A stretch of 64,000 nt of DNA from Sphingomonas koreensis (GTDB lineage: Bacteria > Pseudomonadota > Alphaproteobacteria > Sphingomonadales > Sphingomonadaceae), in NCBI RefSeq assembly GCF_002797435.1, contig NZ_PGEN01000001.1, forward strand, positions 1,982,501 to 2,046,500. The letters run 5' to 3'. The notes under the pieces are model-generated. The model was given only the letters and a program-made list of their open reading frames with translations, ran no database searches and was not told the origin of the DNA. Positions 17,940-25,675 of the stretch are shown one piece after another; position 1 is the stretch's first letter; every line of letters begins with the position of its first letter. The translations under genes and the position numbers were made by a program.

Positions 17940-19340
17940 ATGAACGGGGAAAGCCGCGCCAATATGGGGCTGATCATGGCAATCGTCGCAGTCGCGACGA
18001 TCGGCGGCCTGTTGTTCGGCTATGACAGCGGCGCCGTGAACGGCACCCAGGACGGGCTCAAATCGGCCTTTGCCCTGAGCGAGGGCGGCCTCGGCTTCAC
18101 CGTCGGATCGCTGCTGATCGGCTGTTTCATCGGTGCCTTTCTCGCCGGCCGCCTCGCCGACCTGATCGGCCGCCGCAACGTGATGATCCTGACGGCCGTG
18201 CTGTTCCTGATCGGCGCGCTGATCCAGGGATTCAGCCACGAACAATGGATCTTCGTCGCCGCGCGCATTGCCGGCGGCATGGCGGTGGGCGCGGCGAGCG
18301 TGCTCTCCCCCGCCTATATCTCCGAGGTGGCGCCAGCCAATATCCGCGGGCGGATGACCACCATCCAGCAGATCATGATCATCTCCGGCCTCACCGCCGC
18401 GTTCGTGGTGAACTACTGGCTGGCGAAGACCGCCGGCGCCTCGACCAACCTCTTCTGGGGCGGGTACGAGGCGTGGCGCTGGATGTACTGGATGCAGGCG
18501 ATCCCGGCGACCGTGTTCCTGATCGCCTTGTTCTTCATACCCGAAAGCCCGCGCTATCTCGTCTCCAAGGGCCGCAACGCGGAAGCGACGCGCGTACTCA
18601 CCAGCCTGTTCGGCGCCGGGACCGCGACAAACAAGCTCACCGAGATCCAGGCGAGCTTTTCCGACCACCGCCCCACACTGCGCGACATCCTCGATCCGGT
18701 GAAGGGCGGGGTACGCCCGATCGTCTGGGCGGGATTGCTGCTCGCGGTGTTCCAGCAGCTCGTCGGCATCAACGTCATCTTCTATTATGGCGCGACGCTG
18801 TGGCAGCTCGCCGGCTTCACCGAGAATGATGCGCTGCTCATCAACATCGTCTCGGGCTTCGTCTCGATCGCCGCCTGCTTCGTCACCGTCGCGCTGGTCG
18901 ACCGCATCGGGCGCAAGCCGCTGCTGCTCATCGGATCGGCAGGCATGGCGGTCGCCCTGTTCGCGATGGTCTTCGCGTTCAGCCGGGGATCGCTCGACGC
19001 GCAGGGCAAGCTCGTCCTCTCGCAGCAGCTCGGCATCATCGCGGTGATCGCCGCCAATCTCTACGTCGTCTTCTTCAATGTCAGCTGGGGTCCGGTGATG
19101 TGGGTGATGCTGGGCGAGATGTTCCCCAACCAGATCCGCGGATCGGCGCTCGCCGTGTGCGGCTTTGCGCAATGGTTCTCCAACTATCTGATCGCGCAAA
19201 GCTTCCCGATCATGGCCGCGGGCCTCGGCCTCGCCGTCAGCTACAGTTTTTATGCAGTGTGCGCGGTGATCAGCTTCTTCCTGGTCAGCAAGTTCATCCA
19301 TGAGACCAAGGGGGTAGAACTCGAGGACATGCAGGGATGA
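17940..19340 (+). CDS. sugar porter family MFS transporter, probable D-xylose:H+ symporter
   Basis: A 466-residue, 12-TM major facilitator of the sugar-porter family. Signature motifs are GGLLFGYDSGAVNGT at residues ~22-36, GRLADLIGRRNVM (loop 2-3), PESPRYLVSKGR after TM6, QQLVGINVIFYYGATLW in TM7, DRIGRKPLLL (loop 8-9), and the C-terminal motif PESPRY counterpart ending HETKGVELEDM. The QQLxGIN block favours monosaccharide uptake. A GGAGAG site precedes the ATG. It follows the LacI regulator and converges with the xylose operon (galM end at 19396), so xylose is the likely substrate, though this is context-based. Confidence 0.92.
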   Translation: MNGESRANMGLIMAIVAVATIGGLLFGYDSGAVNGTQDGLKSAFALSEGGLGFTVGSLLIGCFIGAFLAGRLADLIGRRNVMILTAVLFLIGALIQGFSHEQWIFVAARIAGGMAVGAASVLSPAYISEVAPANIRGRMTTIQQIMIISGLTAAFVVNYWLAKTAGASTNLFWGGYEAWRWMYWMQAIPATVFLIALFFIPESPRYLVSKGRNAEATRVLTSLFGAGTATNKLTEIQASFSDHRPTLRDILDPVKGGVRPIVWAGLLLAVFQQLVGINVIFYYGATLWQLAGFTENDALLINIVSGFVSIAACFVTVALVDRIGRKPLLLIGSAGMAVALFAMVFAFSRGSLDAQGKLVLSQQLGIIAVIAANLYVVFFNVSWGPVMWVMLGEMFPNQIRGSALAVCGFAQWFSNYLIAQSFPIMAAGLGLAVSYSFYAVCAVISFFLVSKFIHETKGVELEDMQG

Positions 19341-19395
19341 CGGCCCCGGCGCGCGCCTTCCGCTCGCGCGAAGGGTTCGCCGCGCCGCGGCACCA

Positions 19396-20229
19396 TCACC
19401 TGACGCTGAGTGTCATCGCCAGCCTGCTCGTCTCGCCCCGCGCGAGCGCATCCATCCCGCCGCGATTGATCGCATCGGGCAGATGGCTCACCGGCTCGGC
19501 GCAGAAGAAGTCCGCGCCGGGCGGGCGGAAGAGATGCAGCACGCCAGCGCCCTCACCCTGGATCGCGATACGCCCCCAGCGCTGCTCGATCTGCGCCAGG
19601 CCGTCCCAGCCTTCATAGCTATTGTCGATCAGGGCATCGCCCCGGACCGCCGCGCCCCCGGCCCAGTCCCCGAAATACGCCGCTGGGGCCGTTTCAGCCG
19701 GCAGCATCGTGGCGTCCGCCAGCCACAGGGTCTCGGCCTCGAAGCGCAATCGCGTGTCTGCATCGCAGGGAAAATAGGGATGCAGGCCAAGCCCGACAGG
19801 CATCGGCGTGTCCGCCAAATTGGTCAGCGAAAGCTCGATCCGGGCCGCGCCCGGGGCCAGCGCGAAGCGTTGCTCCGCCCGGTAGGCCCAGGGCCAGCCG
19901 GCACTTCCGTCATGCGCATCAACCAGCACTGCGTGATCCGCGCCCGCGTCTTCGACCGCCCAGCCGGACTGCCAGCCAAACCCGTGCAGGCTATGCGGAT
20001 GATCGCCGAAATTGAGCGGGAGTTGATAGGTTTCCCCGCCGGCTGCGAACTGCCCGTTCGCGATCCGGTTGGCGTAAGGCACCAGCGGAAAACAGGCGGC
20101 GGCGAGCACGTCCGCGGTCCCCTCGGGCGCACGGCGCAGCACGTCACGCCCATCGTGCTGCAACGCCGCGATCGCACCGCCGGTCTCCGGCAACAATGCC
20201 AGTTCCCAGCCATGGCCGCCAAGCTTCAC
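19396..20229 (-). CDS. aldose 1-epimerase family protein
   Basis: A 277-residue galactose-mutarotase-fold protein. Recognisable blocks are the N-terminal beta strands with PETGGAIAALQHDGRDVL and CFPLVPYANRIANGQF (with the substrate-binding Arg). GDHPHSLHGFGWQSGW holds one conserved His, and GLGLHPYFPCD holds the second His of the catalytic pair. It ends a five-gene operon and starts at a GTG overlapping the xylC stop (GTGA). Interconversion of alpha- and beta-xylopyranose for the dehydrogenase is a reasonable role. It is shorter than GalM of E. coli but normal for this subgroup. Confidence 0.88.
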   Translation of the reverse strand: MKLGGHGWELALLPETGGAIAALQHDGRDVLRRAPEGTADVLAAACFPLVPYANRIANGQFAAGGETYQLPLNFGDHPHSLHGFGWQSGWAVEDAGADHAVLVDAHDGSAGWPWAYRAEQRFALAPGAARIELSLTNLADTPMPVGLGLHPYFPCDADTRLRFEAETLWLADATMLPAETAPAAYFGDWAGGAAVRGDALIDNSYEGWDGLAQIEQRWGRIAIQGEGAGVLHLFRPPGADFFCAEPVSHLPDAINRGGMDALARGETSRLAMTLSVR

Positions 20230-21113
20230 AGCCCGACCGAGACCTCGGTCCCCGGCATGCCGGGAACGGACACCCGAAATGCGAACAGGTCACCCGCATG
20301 CGGCTCCTCGGCGCGACCATCCGCGTCGAGATGTTTGCTGGCGGTGGTGGCATAGACGGTACGCAGGTCAGGCCCGCCGAACGCGACCTTGGTGATCGCG
20401 CCGACCGGGAATGCGACCACGTCCAGCAACTCACCCGCGGGCGAATAGCGCCGCACCGCCGCGCCATTATAGAGACCGATCCACACACAGCCCTCGGCAT
20501 CCACCGCCGGGCCGTCGGGAAAGCCTTCGCTGTTCGGGATCGTCGCGAACACGCGCGAGTCCCCCAGAATCCCGTCATCCCCGATCGCCGCCGAGTGGAT
20601 CACGCCGCCCAGCGTATCGACATGATAGAGCGTGCGCCCGTCCGGGCTCACCGCCGGGCCGTTCGAGATGCTCACCGCCGCCGTCTCCGCGACGCAACGG
20701 CCATCGCCGCCAAGGCGATAGATGCGCCCGGTCGCTTCACTCTCGCCATCGTCCATCGTGCCGAACCACAGCCGCCCCGCCGGATCGACGGTGCCGTCGT
20801 TGAGCCGGTTGCCAGGCAAGGCAGGCTCGGGGTCCGTCAGCGGTGTGAAACTGCGATCGGCGGGATCGAAGATCGCAAGCCCGGTCTGGAGCCCCGCGAC
20901 GAATTTGCCGTTCGCAGCCGGCAGGCAGAAACCGACCTGCGCCGGCGCGTCCCAGCTGCGCCTCTCTCCGCTCGCCGGATCGAACCGGTGGATCCTGTGC
21001 GACTTGATGTCGACGAACCACAAGGCCGCGTCGCGCTGCACCCAGACCGGGCCCTCGAGCAACGGCGCTCCGAGCGCCCAGACCGGCTCCGGCGCGGTCA
21101 GCACGACGCCCAT
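20226..21113 (-). CDS. xylC: SMP-30/gluconolaconase family, xylonolactonase XylC
   Basis: A 295-residue six-bladed beta-propeller lactonase. Metal- and substrate-site blocks of the SMP-30 family are present: LLEGPVWV with the metal-binding Glu, DIKSHRIHRFDPASGE, NRLNDGTVDPAGRLWFGTMDDGE, and SNGPAVSPDGRTLYHVDT, where conserved Asn and Asp line the metal site. It is expected to hydrolyse D-xylono-1,4/1,5-lactone to xylonate, the second step of the Weimberg pathway. The block order resembles Caulobacter XylC as I recall it. Its ATG overlaps the stop of the SDR gene by one base (TGATG). Confidence 0.88.
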   Translation of the reverse strand: MGVVLTAPEPVWALGAPLLEGPVWVQRDAALWFVDIKSHRIHRFDPASGERRSWDAPAQVGFCLPAANGKFVAGLQTGLAIFDPADRSFTPLTDPEPALPGNRLNDGTVDPAGRLWFGTMDDGESEATGRIYRLGGDGRCVAETAAVSISNGPAVSPDGRTLYHVDTLGGVIHSAAIGDDGILGDSRVFATIPNSEGFPDGPAVDAEGCVWIGLYNGAAVRRYSPAGELLDVVAFPVGAITKVAFGGPDLRTVYATTASKHLDADGRAEEPHAGDLFAFRVSVPGMPGTEVSVGL

Positions 21114-21892
21114 CAGCGCCAGCCCGCGTCCACGAAATAGCTGTGCCCGGTCACCAGACGCGCATCGTCTGAGGCGAGGAACAGCACCATCGCCGCAACG
21201 TCTTCGGGCGCGAGGCGTCCGTCAAGGCATTGCGCCGCAACGATCTCCGCCTCGCCCTCGGGCGAATACCATTTCAGCTGGCGGGGGGTGCGGACATTGC
21301 CCGGGATGACGCAGGTCGCGCGGATGCCGTCGCGGCCCAGATCGCGGGCAAGGCTGCGGGTCAGTCCTTCGATCGCCGCCTTGCACGTCTGGTAGAGAAC
21401 CAGGTCGCTGAGCCCGAGATGCCAGGAGATCGAACCGAGATTGACGATCGCCCCGCCGCCCCTCGCGCGCATCGCCGGCACCACCGCCTGCGCACAGAAG
21501 AAGATGTGCTTGAGGTTCACGCTCAGCCGCTCGTCCCAATAGGCTTCGGTGATCTCGTCGATCGCGTGGCGATCGTCATTGGCGGCGTTGTTGACGAGGA
21601 TATCGAACCCGCCCGCCCCCTTGATCAGCCGAGCGATCACCGCCTGGAGCGACGCGACATCGGTCAGGTCCACGCGCTCGAAACACGCCTTGTGCCCATC
21701 GGCGCTCAACCGCTCGACCAGCAGCTGCGACTCCGCCCCGGCAATGTCGAAGAAGGTCACGTCCGCGCCCTGCCGAGCAAACCCCTCGACAATGCCCGCG
21801 CCGATCCCCGAACCGCCGCCGGTGACAAGCACCCGCTTGCCCTTGAGGCTCGGATAGACCGCCGCGGCGGATGCTGCTGCCGGCTGGGTCAT
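21113..21892 (-). CDS. xylB: SDR family D-xylose 1-dehydrogenase XylB
   Basis: A 259-residue short-chain dehydrogenase. The cofactor loop is VTGGGSGIGAGI near residue 22. Catalytic Ser is in NLGSISWHLGLSD and the catalytic Tyr-Lys pair is in LVLYQTCKAAIEG. Segments such as NNAANDDRHAIDEITEAYWD and GHSYFVDAGWR match what I recall of Caulobacter XylB closely. It oxidises D-xylose to xylonolactone with NAD+. It sits between xylX (2 bases upstream) and xylC, so coupled translation is likely. High confidence for function, because all neighbouring genes match the same pathway. Confidence 0.9.
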   Translation of the reverse strand: MTQPAAASAAAVYPSLKGKRVLVTGGGSGIGAGIVEGFARQGADVTFFDIAGAESQLLVERLSADGHKACFERVDLTDVASLQAVIARLIKGAGGFDILVNNAANDDRHAIDEITEAYWDERLSVNLKHIFFCAQAVVPAMRARGGGAIVNLGSISWHLGLSDLVLYQTCKAAIEGLTRSLARDLGRDGIRATCVIPGNVRTPRQLKWYSPEGEAEIVAAQCLDGRLAPEDVAAMVLFLASDDARLVTGHSYFVDAGWR

Positions 21893-21894
21893 GT

Positions 21895-23025
21895 TCAGGC
21901 GGCCGTCCGCGCTGCGATGCTGCGATAGAGTTCTCGGATGCCGAAGGTCCAGGGCGCCGCGTCCTTCGAGGTGGTGACGCGGTTGGTCAACGTGCCGAGC
22001 TTCCGCGAACGGATGCGCACCGTGTCGCCGATCTTGTGCGTGAAACCGCGGCCGGGATCGTCGCGATCCTGCACGGGTGCGAACAGCGTGCCCAGGAACA
22101 GTGCGAACCCGTCCGGATATTGATGCTCGGACAGCGTCTGGCGGACCAGTTCCAGCGGATCGCGGCTGATCTGGTTCATCGAGCTATGCCCTTCGAGGCG
22201 ATAGCCCTCCGGCCCCTCGATCAGCAGGTCGAGCTCGGCATTGCGCACGTCGTCGATGCCGAACTGCGCGTCGAACAGCCGCACGAACGGCCCGATCGCG
22301 CACGCTGCATTATTGTCCTTGGCCTTGCCGAGCAGCAACGCGCTGCGCCCCTCGAAGTCGCGCAGGTTGACGTCGTTGCCAAGGGTCGCACCGATCACCT
22401 TGCCCGCGGCATTGGCAATCACCACCACTTCCGGCTCGGGGTTGTTCCAGCTCGAATCCGAACGGATGCCGATCTCCGCGCCCCAGCCGACCGAGGACAG
22501 CACCGGCGCCTTGGTGAAGACCTCGGCATCCGGGCCGATCGCGACTTCCAGATATTGCGACCACATGCCCGCATCGATCAACACGGCCTTGAGCTTCGCG
22601 GCGTCCGCGCTGCCCGGGACCACCGATCGGATGCCGCCGCCGATCTTCTCTTCCAGTTCGGCTCGGATCGCCGCGGCCTGGCCCGCGTCGCCCCGCGCCC
22701 GTTCTTCGATCACACGCTCTAGCGCCGATACCGCAAAGGTCACGCCGCACGCCTTGACGCATTGGAGATCGATCGGCGCCAGCAGCGCATAGGCGCCACC
22801 GCCGATGGTCAGGTCCGTCACATCGCAGAGATACTTGCCCGCCGCACTCGCGGGATCGGGCAGGTCGAACAGATCCGCCGTCGTCGCGGCCACCGTCGAC
22901 ACGTCATGGACGCGGCCTTCGCGCACGATCACGGGAACTGGCCCTTCGGCCAGCATCACCCGGCCGGCAAGCGTCGCCTGCCCGGCATCTTCGGGAAGCG
23001 CCGACACGTCAAAAGCTTCAGGCAC
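21895..23025 (-). CDS. xylX: 2-keto-3-deoxy-D-xylonate dehydratase XylX (fumarylacetoacetate hydrolase fold)
   Basis: A 376-residue FAH-fold enzyme that dehydrates 2-keto-3-deoxyxylonate to alpha-ketoglutarate semialdehyde. Conserved segments are APIDLQCVKACGVTFAVSAL, SQYLEVAIGPDAEVFTKAP, SWNNPEPEVVV, TLGNDVNLRDFEGRSALLL and HQYPDGFALFLGTLFAP. These resemble Caulobacter XylX strongly. The start is taken as the GTG at 23025, because AAGGAGAG lies 7 bases before it. The frame also opens from an ATG at 23076, but that ATG lies within the palindrome at 23055-23076. A LacI-type palindrome sits just before the gene, so xylX may have its own promoter. Confidence 0.9.
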   Translation of the reverse strand: MPEAFDVSALPEDAGQATLAGRVMLAEGPVPVIVREGRVHDVSTVAATTADLFDLPDPASAAGKYLCDVTDLTIGGGAYALLAPIDLQCVKACGVTFAVSALERVIEERARGDAGQAAAIRAELEEKIGGGIRSVVPGSADAAKLKAVLIDAGMWSQYLEVAIGPDAEVFTKAPVLSSVGWGAEIGIRSDSSWNNPEPEVVVIANAAGKVIGATLGNDVNLRDFEGRSALLLGKAKDNNAACAIGPFVRLFDAQFGIDDVRNAELDLLIEGPEGYRLEGHSSMNQISRDPLELVRQTLSEHQYPDGFALFLGTLFAPVQDRDDPGRGFTHKIGDTVRIRSRKLGTLTNRVTTSKDAAPWTFGIRELYRSIAARTAA

Positions 23026-23054
23026 AACTCTCTCCTTCGCCCGTTTGGAAACGG

Positions 23055-23076
23055 GTGATGATAGCGCTATCATCAC
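23055..23076. promoter_or_regulatory. 22-bp perfect palindrome before xylX (LacI-type operator)
   Basis: Two 11-base half-sites (GTGATGATAGC and its complement) meet at the centre TAGCGCTA, between 23065 and 23066. The palindrome lies 28 bases after the xylA stop codon (23104) and 30 bases before the xylX GTG. The central 8 bases equal those of the site at 24769-24786, so one repressor probably reads both. The outer bases differ (TGATAG versus TGGTAG). Confidence 0.8.
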
Positions 23077-23103
23077 TCTTGCACGCTCACAAGGGGCGCA
23101 GCT

Positions 23104-24678
23104 TCAGATCGTCCAGCTGCCGTCGATCCGCGCGACGGTACCGGCCTGCGCGTTCTCGCGCAGCGCTGCAGGCAGCAACGCCTCCGGCAAATCCTGATAG
23201 CTTACCGGGCGCAGGAAGCGGTCGATCGCCAGCGTGCCGACCGAGGTGCTGCGCGGATCCGAGGTCGAGGGATAGGGGCCGCCATGCACCATCGCATGGG
23301 TCACCTCGACGCCTGTCGGCCAGCCATTGGCGATGACGCGGCCGACGGTGCGCTCAAGCACCGGCAGCAGAGCCTGCGCCTCTGGATAATCGCCTTCATC
23401 GACCTGAAGCGTCGCAGTCAGCTGGCCTTCCAGTTCGCCCAGAACCGCCTTGAGTTCTTCCAGGCTCGCGCAACGCACCACGACCGAGGAGACGCCAAAC
23501 ACTTCGTGCAGATGTACCGGATCGGCTAGGAAGTCCTTGCCAGCGACACTGAACAGCGCCGCCCGGCCGCGGTTCGGGCCATCGGCCTCGACACCTTCGG
23601 CAACCTTGGTGACGAACGCACTGCCCGCGAGCTTGGCCTTGCCGCTCTCGAACGCTTCCCAGATGCCGTCGGTCAGCATCACCTGCGCCGCCTGTCCCGA
23701 CAGCACCTCGCCGGCACGTGCGACGAACGCGTCCAGTTCGGGGCCATCGATACCCATGACGAGGCCGGGGTTGGTGCAGAACTGGCCCGCGCCCATCGCC
23801 AGGCTGGCGACGAACGCCTCGGCCAGCGCCGGGCCGCGTGCCTTCAATGCCTGGGGCATCAGGATGACGGGGTTGATCGCCGCCATCTCGGCATAGACGG
23901 GAATCGGGCGCGGACGCGCCGCGGCGATGCGCATCAGCGCTTCGCCGCCGCCGCGCGATCCGGTGAAGCCCACCGCCTGGATGCGCGGATCGGCGACCAG
24001 CGTCTCGCCCACCTTGCGCGACGTGCCGTTGACCATACCGAACGTGCCGGCCGGCATGCCGCACGTCTCGACCGCGCGGATGATCGCCGTCGCGATCAGC
24101 TCGGCGGTGCCGGGGTGCGCGCGATGGCCCTTGACCACCACCGGGCAGCCCGCGGCGAATGCCGAGGCGGTGTCGCCGCCTGCGGTCGAGAAGGCGAGCG
24201 GGAAGTTGGAGGCGCCGAACACCGCGACCGGGCCGAGCGGAACCATGCGCAGGCGCAGGTCGGGCCTGGGCGGCGTACGCTCCCGATCGGCATGGTCGAT
24301 GCGCAATTTCTGCCAGGCGCCATCGCGCACTTCCTTTGCGAACAGACGCAGCTGGCCCACCGTACGGCCGCGCTCGCCGGTGATGCGCGCGGCGGGCAGG
24401 CCCGATTCACGGCAGGCGCGCTCGATCAGCACATCCCCCAGTGCCTCGATCTCGTCGGCGATCGTTTCGAGGAAACGCGCACGCGCTTCGAGCGGCTTGG
24501 TCGAATAGGGCAGGAAGGCGGCTTCGGCGGCCGCGCAGGCGTCGGCGACGTCCTGCTCGCTGGCGCTGGCAAAGCCGGCATCGGCGATGTCCGCGCCGGC
24601 GGCGGGATCATAGGCGTGAAAGCGCGCATCAGATTGACGGCGTTCGCCGCCGATGAAGAGTCCGCCCGTCAGTTCCAT
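23104..24678 (-). CDS. xylA: alpha-ketoglutarate semialdehyde dehydrogenase XylA-type
   Basis: A 524-residue aldehyde dehydrogenase that oxidises alpha-ketoglutarate semialdehyde to alpha-ketoglutarate, the last Weimberg step. The N-terminus MELTGGLFIGGERR matches the start chosen at 24678, preceded by GGAG. Visible motifs are NAD-binding GPVAVFGASNFPLAFSTAGG, GFTGSRGGGEALMR, catalytic Glu in YAEMAAINP, and catalytic Cys in GAGQFCTNPGL. The large Gly/Ala-rich subfamily with 'ASNFPLAFS' is that of KGSA dehydrogenases. It is the first gene of the operon, driven by the promoter at 24769-24798. The gene name follows Caulobacter usage and is unrelated to xylose isomerase. Confidence 0.9.
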   Translation of the reverse strand: MELTGGLFIGGERRQSDARFHAYDPAAGADIADAGFASASEQDVADACAAAEAAFLPYSTKPLEARARFLETIADEIEALGDVLIERACRESGLPAARITGERGRTVGQLRLFAKEVRDGAWQKLRIDHADRERTPPRPDLRLRMVPLGPVAVFGASNFPLAFSTAGGDTASAFAAGCPVVVKGHRAHPGTAELIATAIIRAVETCGMPAGTFGMVNGTSRKVGETLVADPRIQAVGFTGSRGGGEALMRIAAARPRPIPVYAEMAAINPVILMPQALKARGPALAEAFVASLAMGAGQFCTNPGLVMGIDGPELDAFVARAGEVLSGQAAQVMLTDGIWEAFESGKAKLAGSAFVTKVAEGVEADGPNRGRAALFSVAGKDFLADPVHLHEVFGVSSVVVRCASLEELKAVLGELEGQLTATLQVDEGDYPEAQALLPVLERTVGRVIANGWPTGVEVTHAMVHGGPYPSTSDPRSTSVGTLAIDRFLRPVSYQDLPEALLPAALRENAQAGTVARIDGSWTI

Positions 24679-24768
24679 GCTCGTCTCCGTAGATCGGCGG
24701 CCGCGACGCGATGCGGCAGTCCCGTCCATCTACAAACATCATACGAATTTTCAACCCGGACGGATGTG

Positions 24769-24798
24769 ATTGGTAGCGCTACCAATGCACAGGGTCAA
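24769..24798 (-). promoter_or_regulatory. xylose operon promoter with embedded LacI-type operator
   Basis: On the minus strand a -35 box TTGACC (24798-24793) and a -10 box TACCAA (24775-24770) are separated by 17 bases. An 18-bp perfect palindrome ATTGGTAGCGCTACCAAT (24769-24786) fills the downstream part of the spacer and the -10 box. A repressor bound there would block RNA polymerase. The core TGGTAGCGCTACCA resembles the Caulobacter xylX operator, as far as I recall it. The leader to the xylA ATG is about 90 bases. Confidence 0.8.
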
Positions 24799-24833
24799 TT
24801 CGCGCGGCGTTCGCGCGGGCAATGTTCGCGATG

Positions 24834-25580
24834 TCAGCGCAGCCGTGCGCTCATCAGGAAGCGCTCACGACTCTCTGCCGCCTTGCGCCGCAGTTCGGAG
24901 ATTTCGCGCTCCTCGGTCGCGTCGAGCATCGCTTCGAGCAGCCGGTTGAAATGCGCACGCATCGCGATCCGCGCCGCGCCCGGATCGCCGGCCCGCAGTG
25001 CATCGACGATCGCGGCATGCTCCTGCTGACGGGTGCGGCCGTCATGCTGGCAGACGCTGGCATAGGTGGTGCGCACTTCCGGCACGTCGGTGCGCATCCG
25101 CCACAGCGACTTGATGACATGGATGATCGCCTGATTGCCCGATGCCGACGCGATCAGCAGGTGGAACTCCTGATCCGCCTCGGTCGATCTTGCATCGTCG
25201 CCATCGTCATGGCCCATGATCTCGAGCAGTTCGTCGAGCCGGTCGAGCGTTTCGGGCGTGATCGTCGAGGCCGCCAGTGCCGCGGCTTCCGATTCGAACA
25301 GCGATCGCGCCTCGGTCAGTTCGAACGCGCTGACCGCAGGCGGCTCGTCGCCGCGCGCAGTCTTGCCATCGGTGACGTAGACGCCCGACCCGGTCTTGAT
25401 GGTCACCAGTCCGCGCGCCTGCAACGCGATTTCCGCCTCACGTACCGTGACCCGGCTGACGCCGAGCTGCTCGGCGATCTCGCGCTCGCCGGGCAGCCGC
25501 GATCCGGGGGGATAAGCGCCCCCCGCGATCATCGCGGCAATACGCTCGGCGACTTCCTGAAACAGGCGGCGTTCGGCCAT
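24834..25580 (-). CDS. GntR family regulator, FadR subfamily (FCD domain)
   Basis: A 248-residue regulator. The winged helix occupies residues ~10-72, with the recognition helix in EIAEQLGVSRVTVREAEIAL and the wing GLVTIKTGSGVYV. The C-terminal ~160 residues are an all-helical FCD domain with a metal/ligand-type acidic and His pattern (DQEFHLLIASASGNQ, HAAIVDALRAGD, MRAHFNRLLEAM). FadR-subfamily members often sense organic acids such as uronates or gluconate. It stands at the border of the xylose and alginate loci. ATTGGT-type sites occur in front of itself, the TonB receptor gene and the lyase operon, so it may control the alginate genes. The ligand is not known. Confidence 0.88.
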   Translation of the reverse strand: MAERRLFQEVAERIAAMIAGGAYPPGSRLPGEREIAEQLGVSRVTVREAEIALQARGLVTIKTGSGVYVTDGKTARGDEPPAVSAFELTEARSLFESEAAALAASTITPETLDRLDELLEIMGHDDGDDARSTEADQEFHLLIASASGNQAIIHVIKSLWRMRTDVPEVRTTYASVCQHDGRTRQQEHAAIVDALRAGDPGAARIAMRAHFNRLLEAMLDATEEREISELRRKAAESRERFLMSARLR

Positions 25581-25645
25581 GCAATTCCTCGGTTCGATCC
25601 GGTCCGGCCCTCCGAATGCCCTAGCCGCCTTCCATTTGGAATAGG

Positions 25646-25653
25646 CAATTGGT
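25646..25653. promoter_or_regulatory. possible GntR half-operator CAATTGGT upstream of the GntR gene
   Basis: CAATTGGT in the 95-base gap between the GntR start and the TonB receptor stop, with CCATTTGGA close by at 25632-25640. The same ATTGGT core occurs at 28607-28616 and 36044-36050. It would fit autoregulation, but a single half-site is weak evidence. Confidence 0.35.
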
Positions 25654-25675
25654 CCGCAAGGCCGGACGGCGCAGC

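Noticed and set aside
23104..24678. Assigning the aldehyde dehydrogenase to alginate (KDG) metabolism
   Set aside because: It is separated from the alginate genes by the GntR gene, has its own LacI-type promoter, and directly precedes xylX. The Weimberg role fits better.
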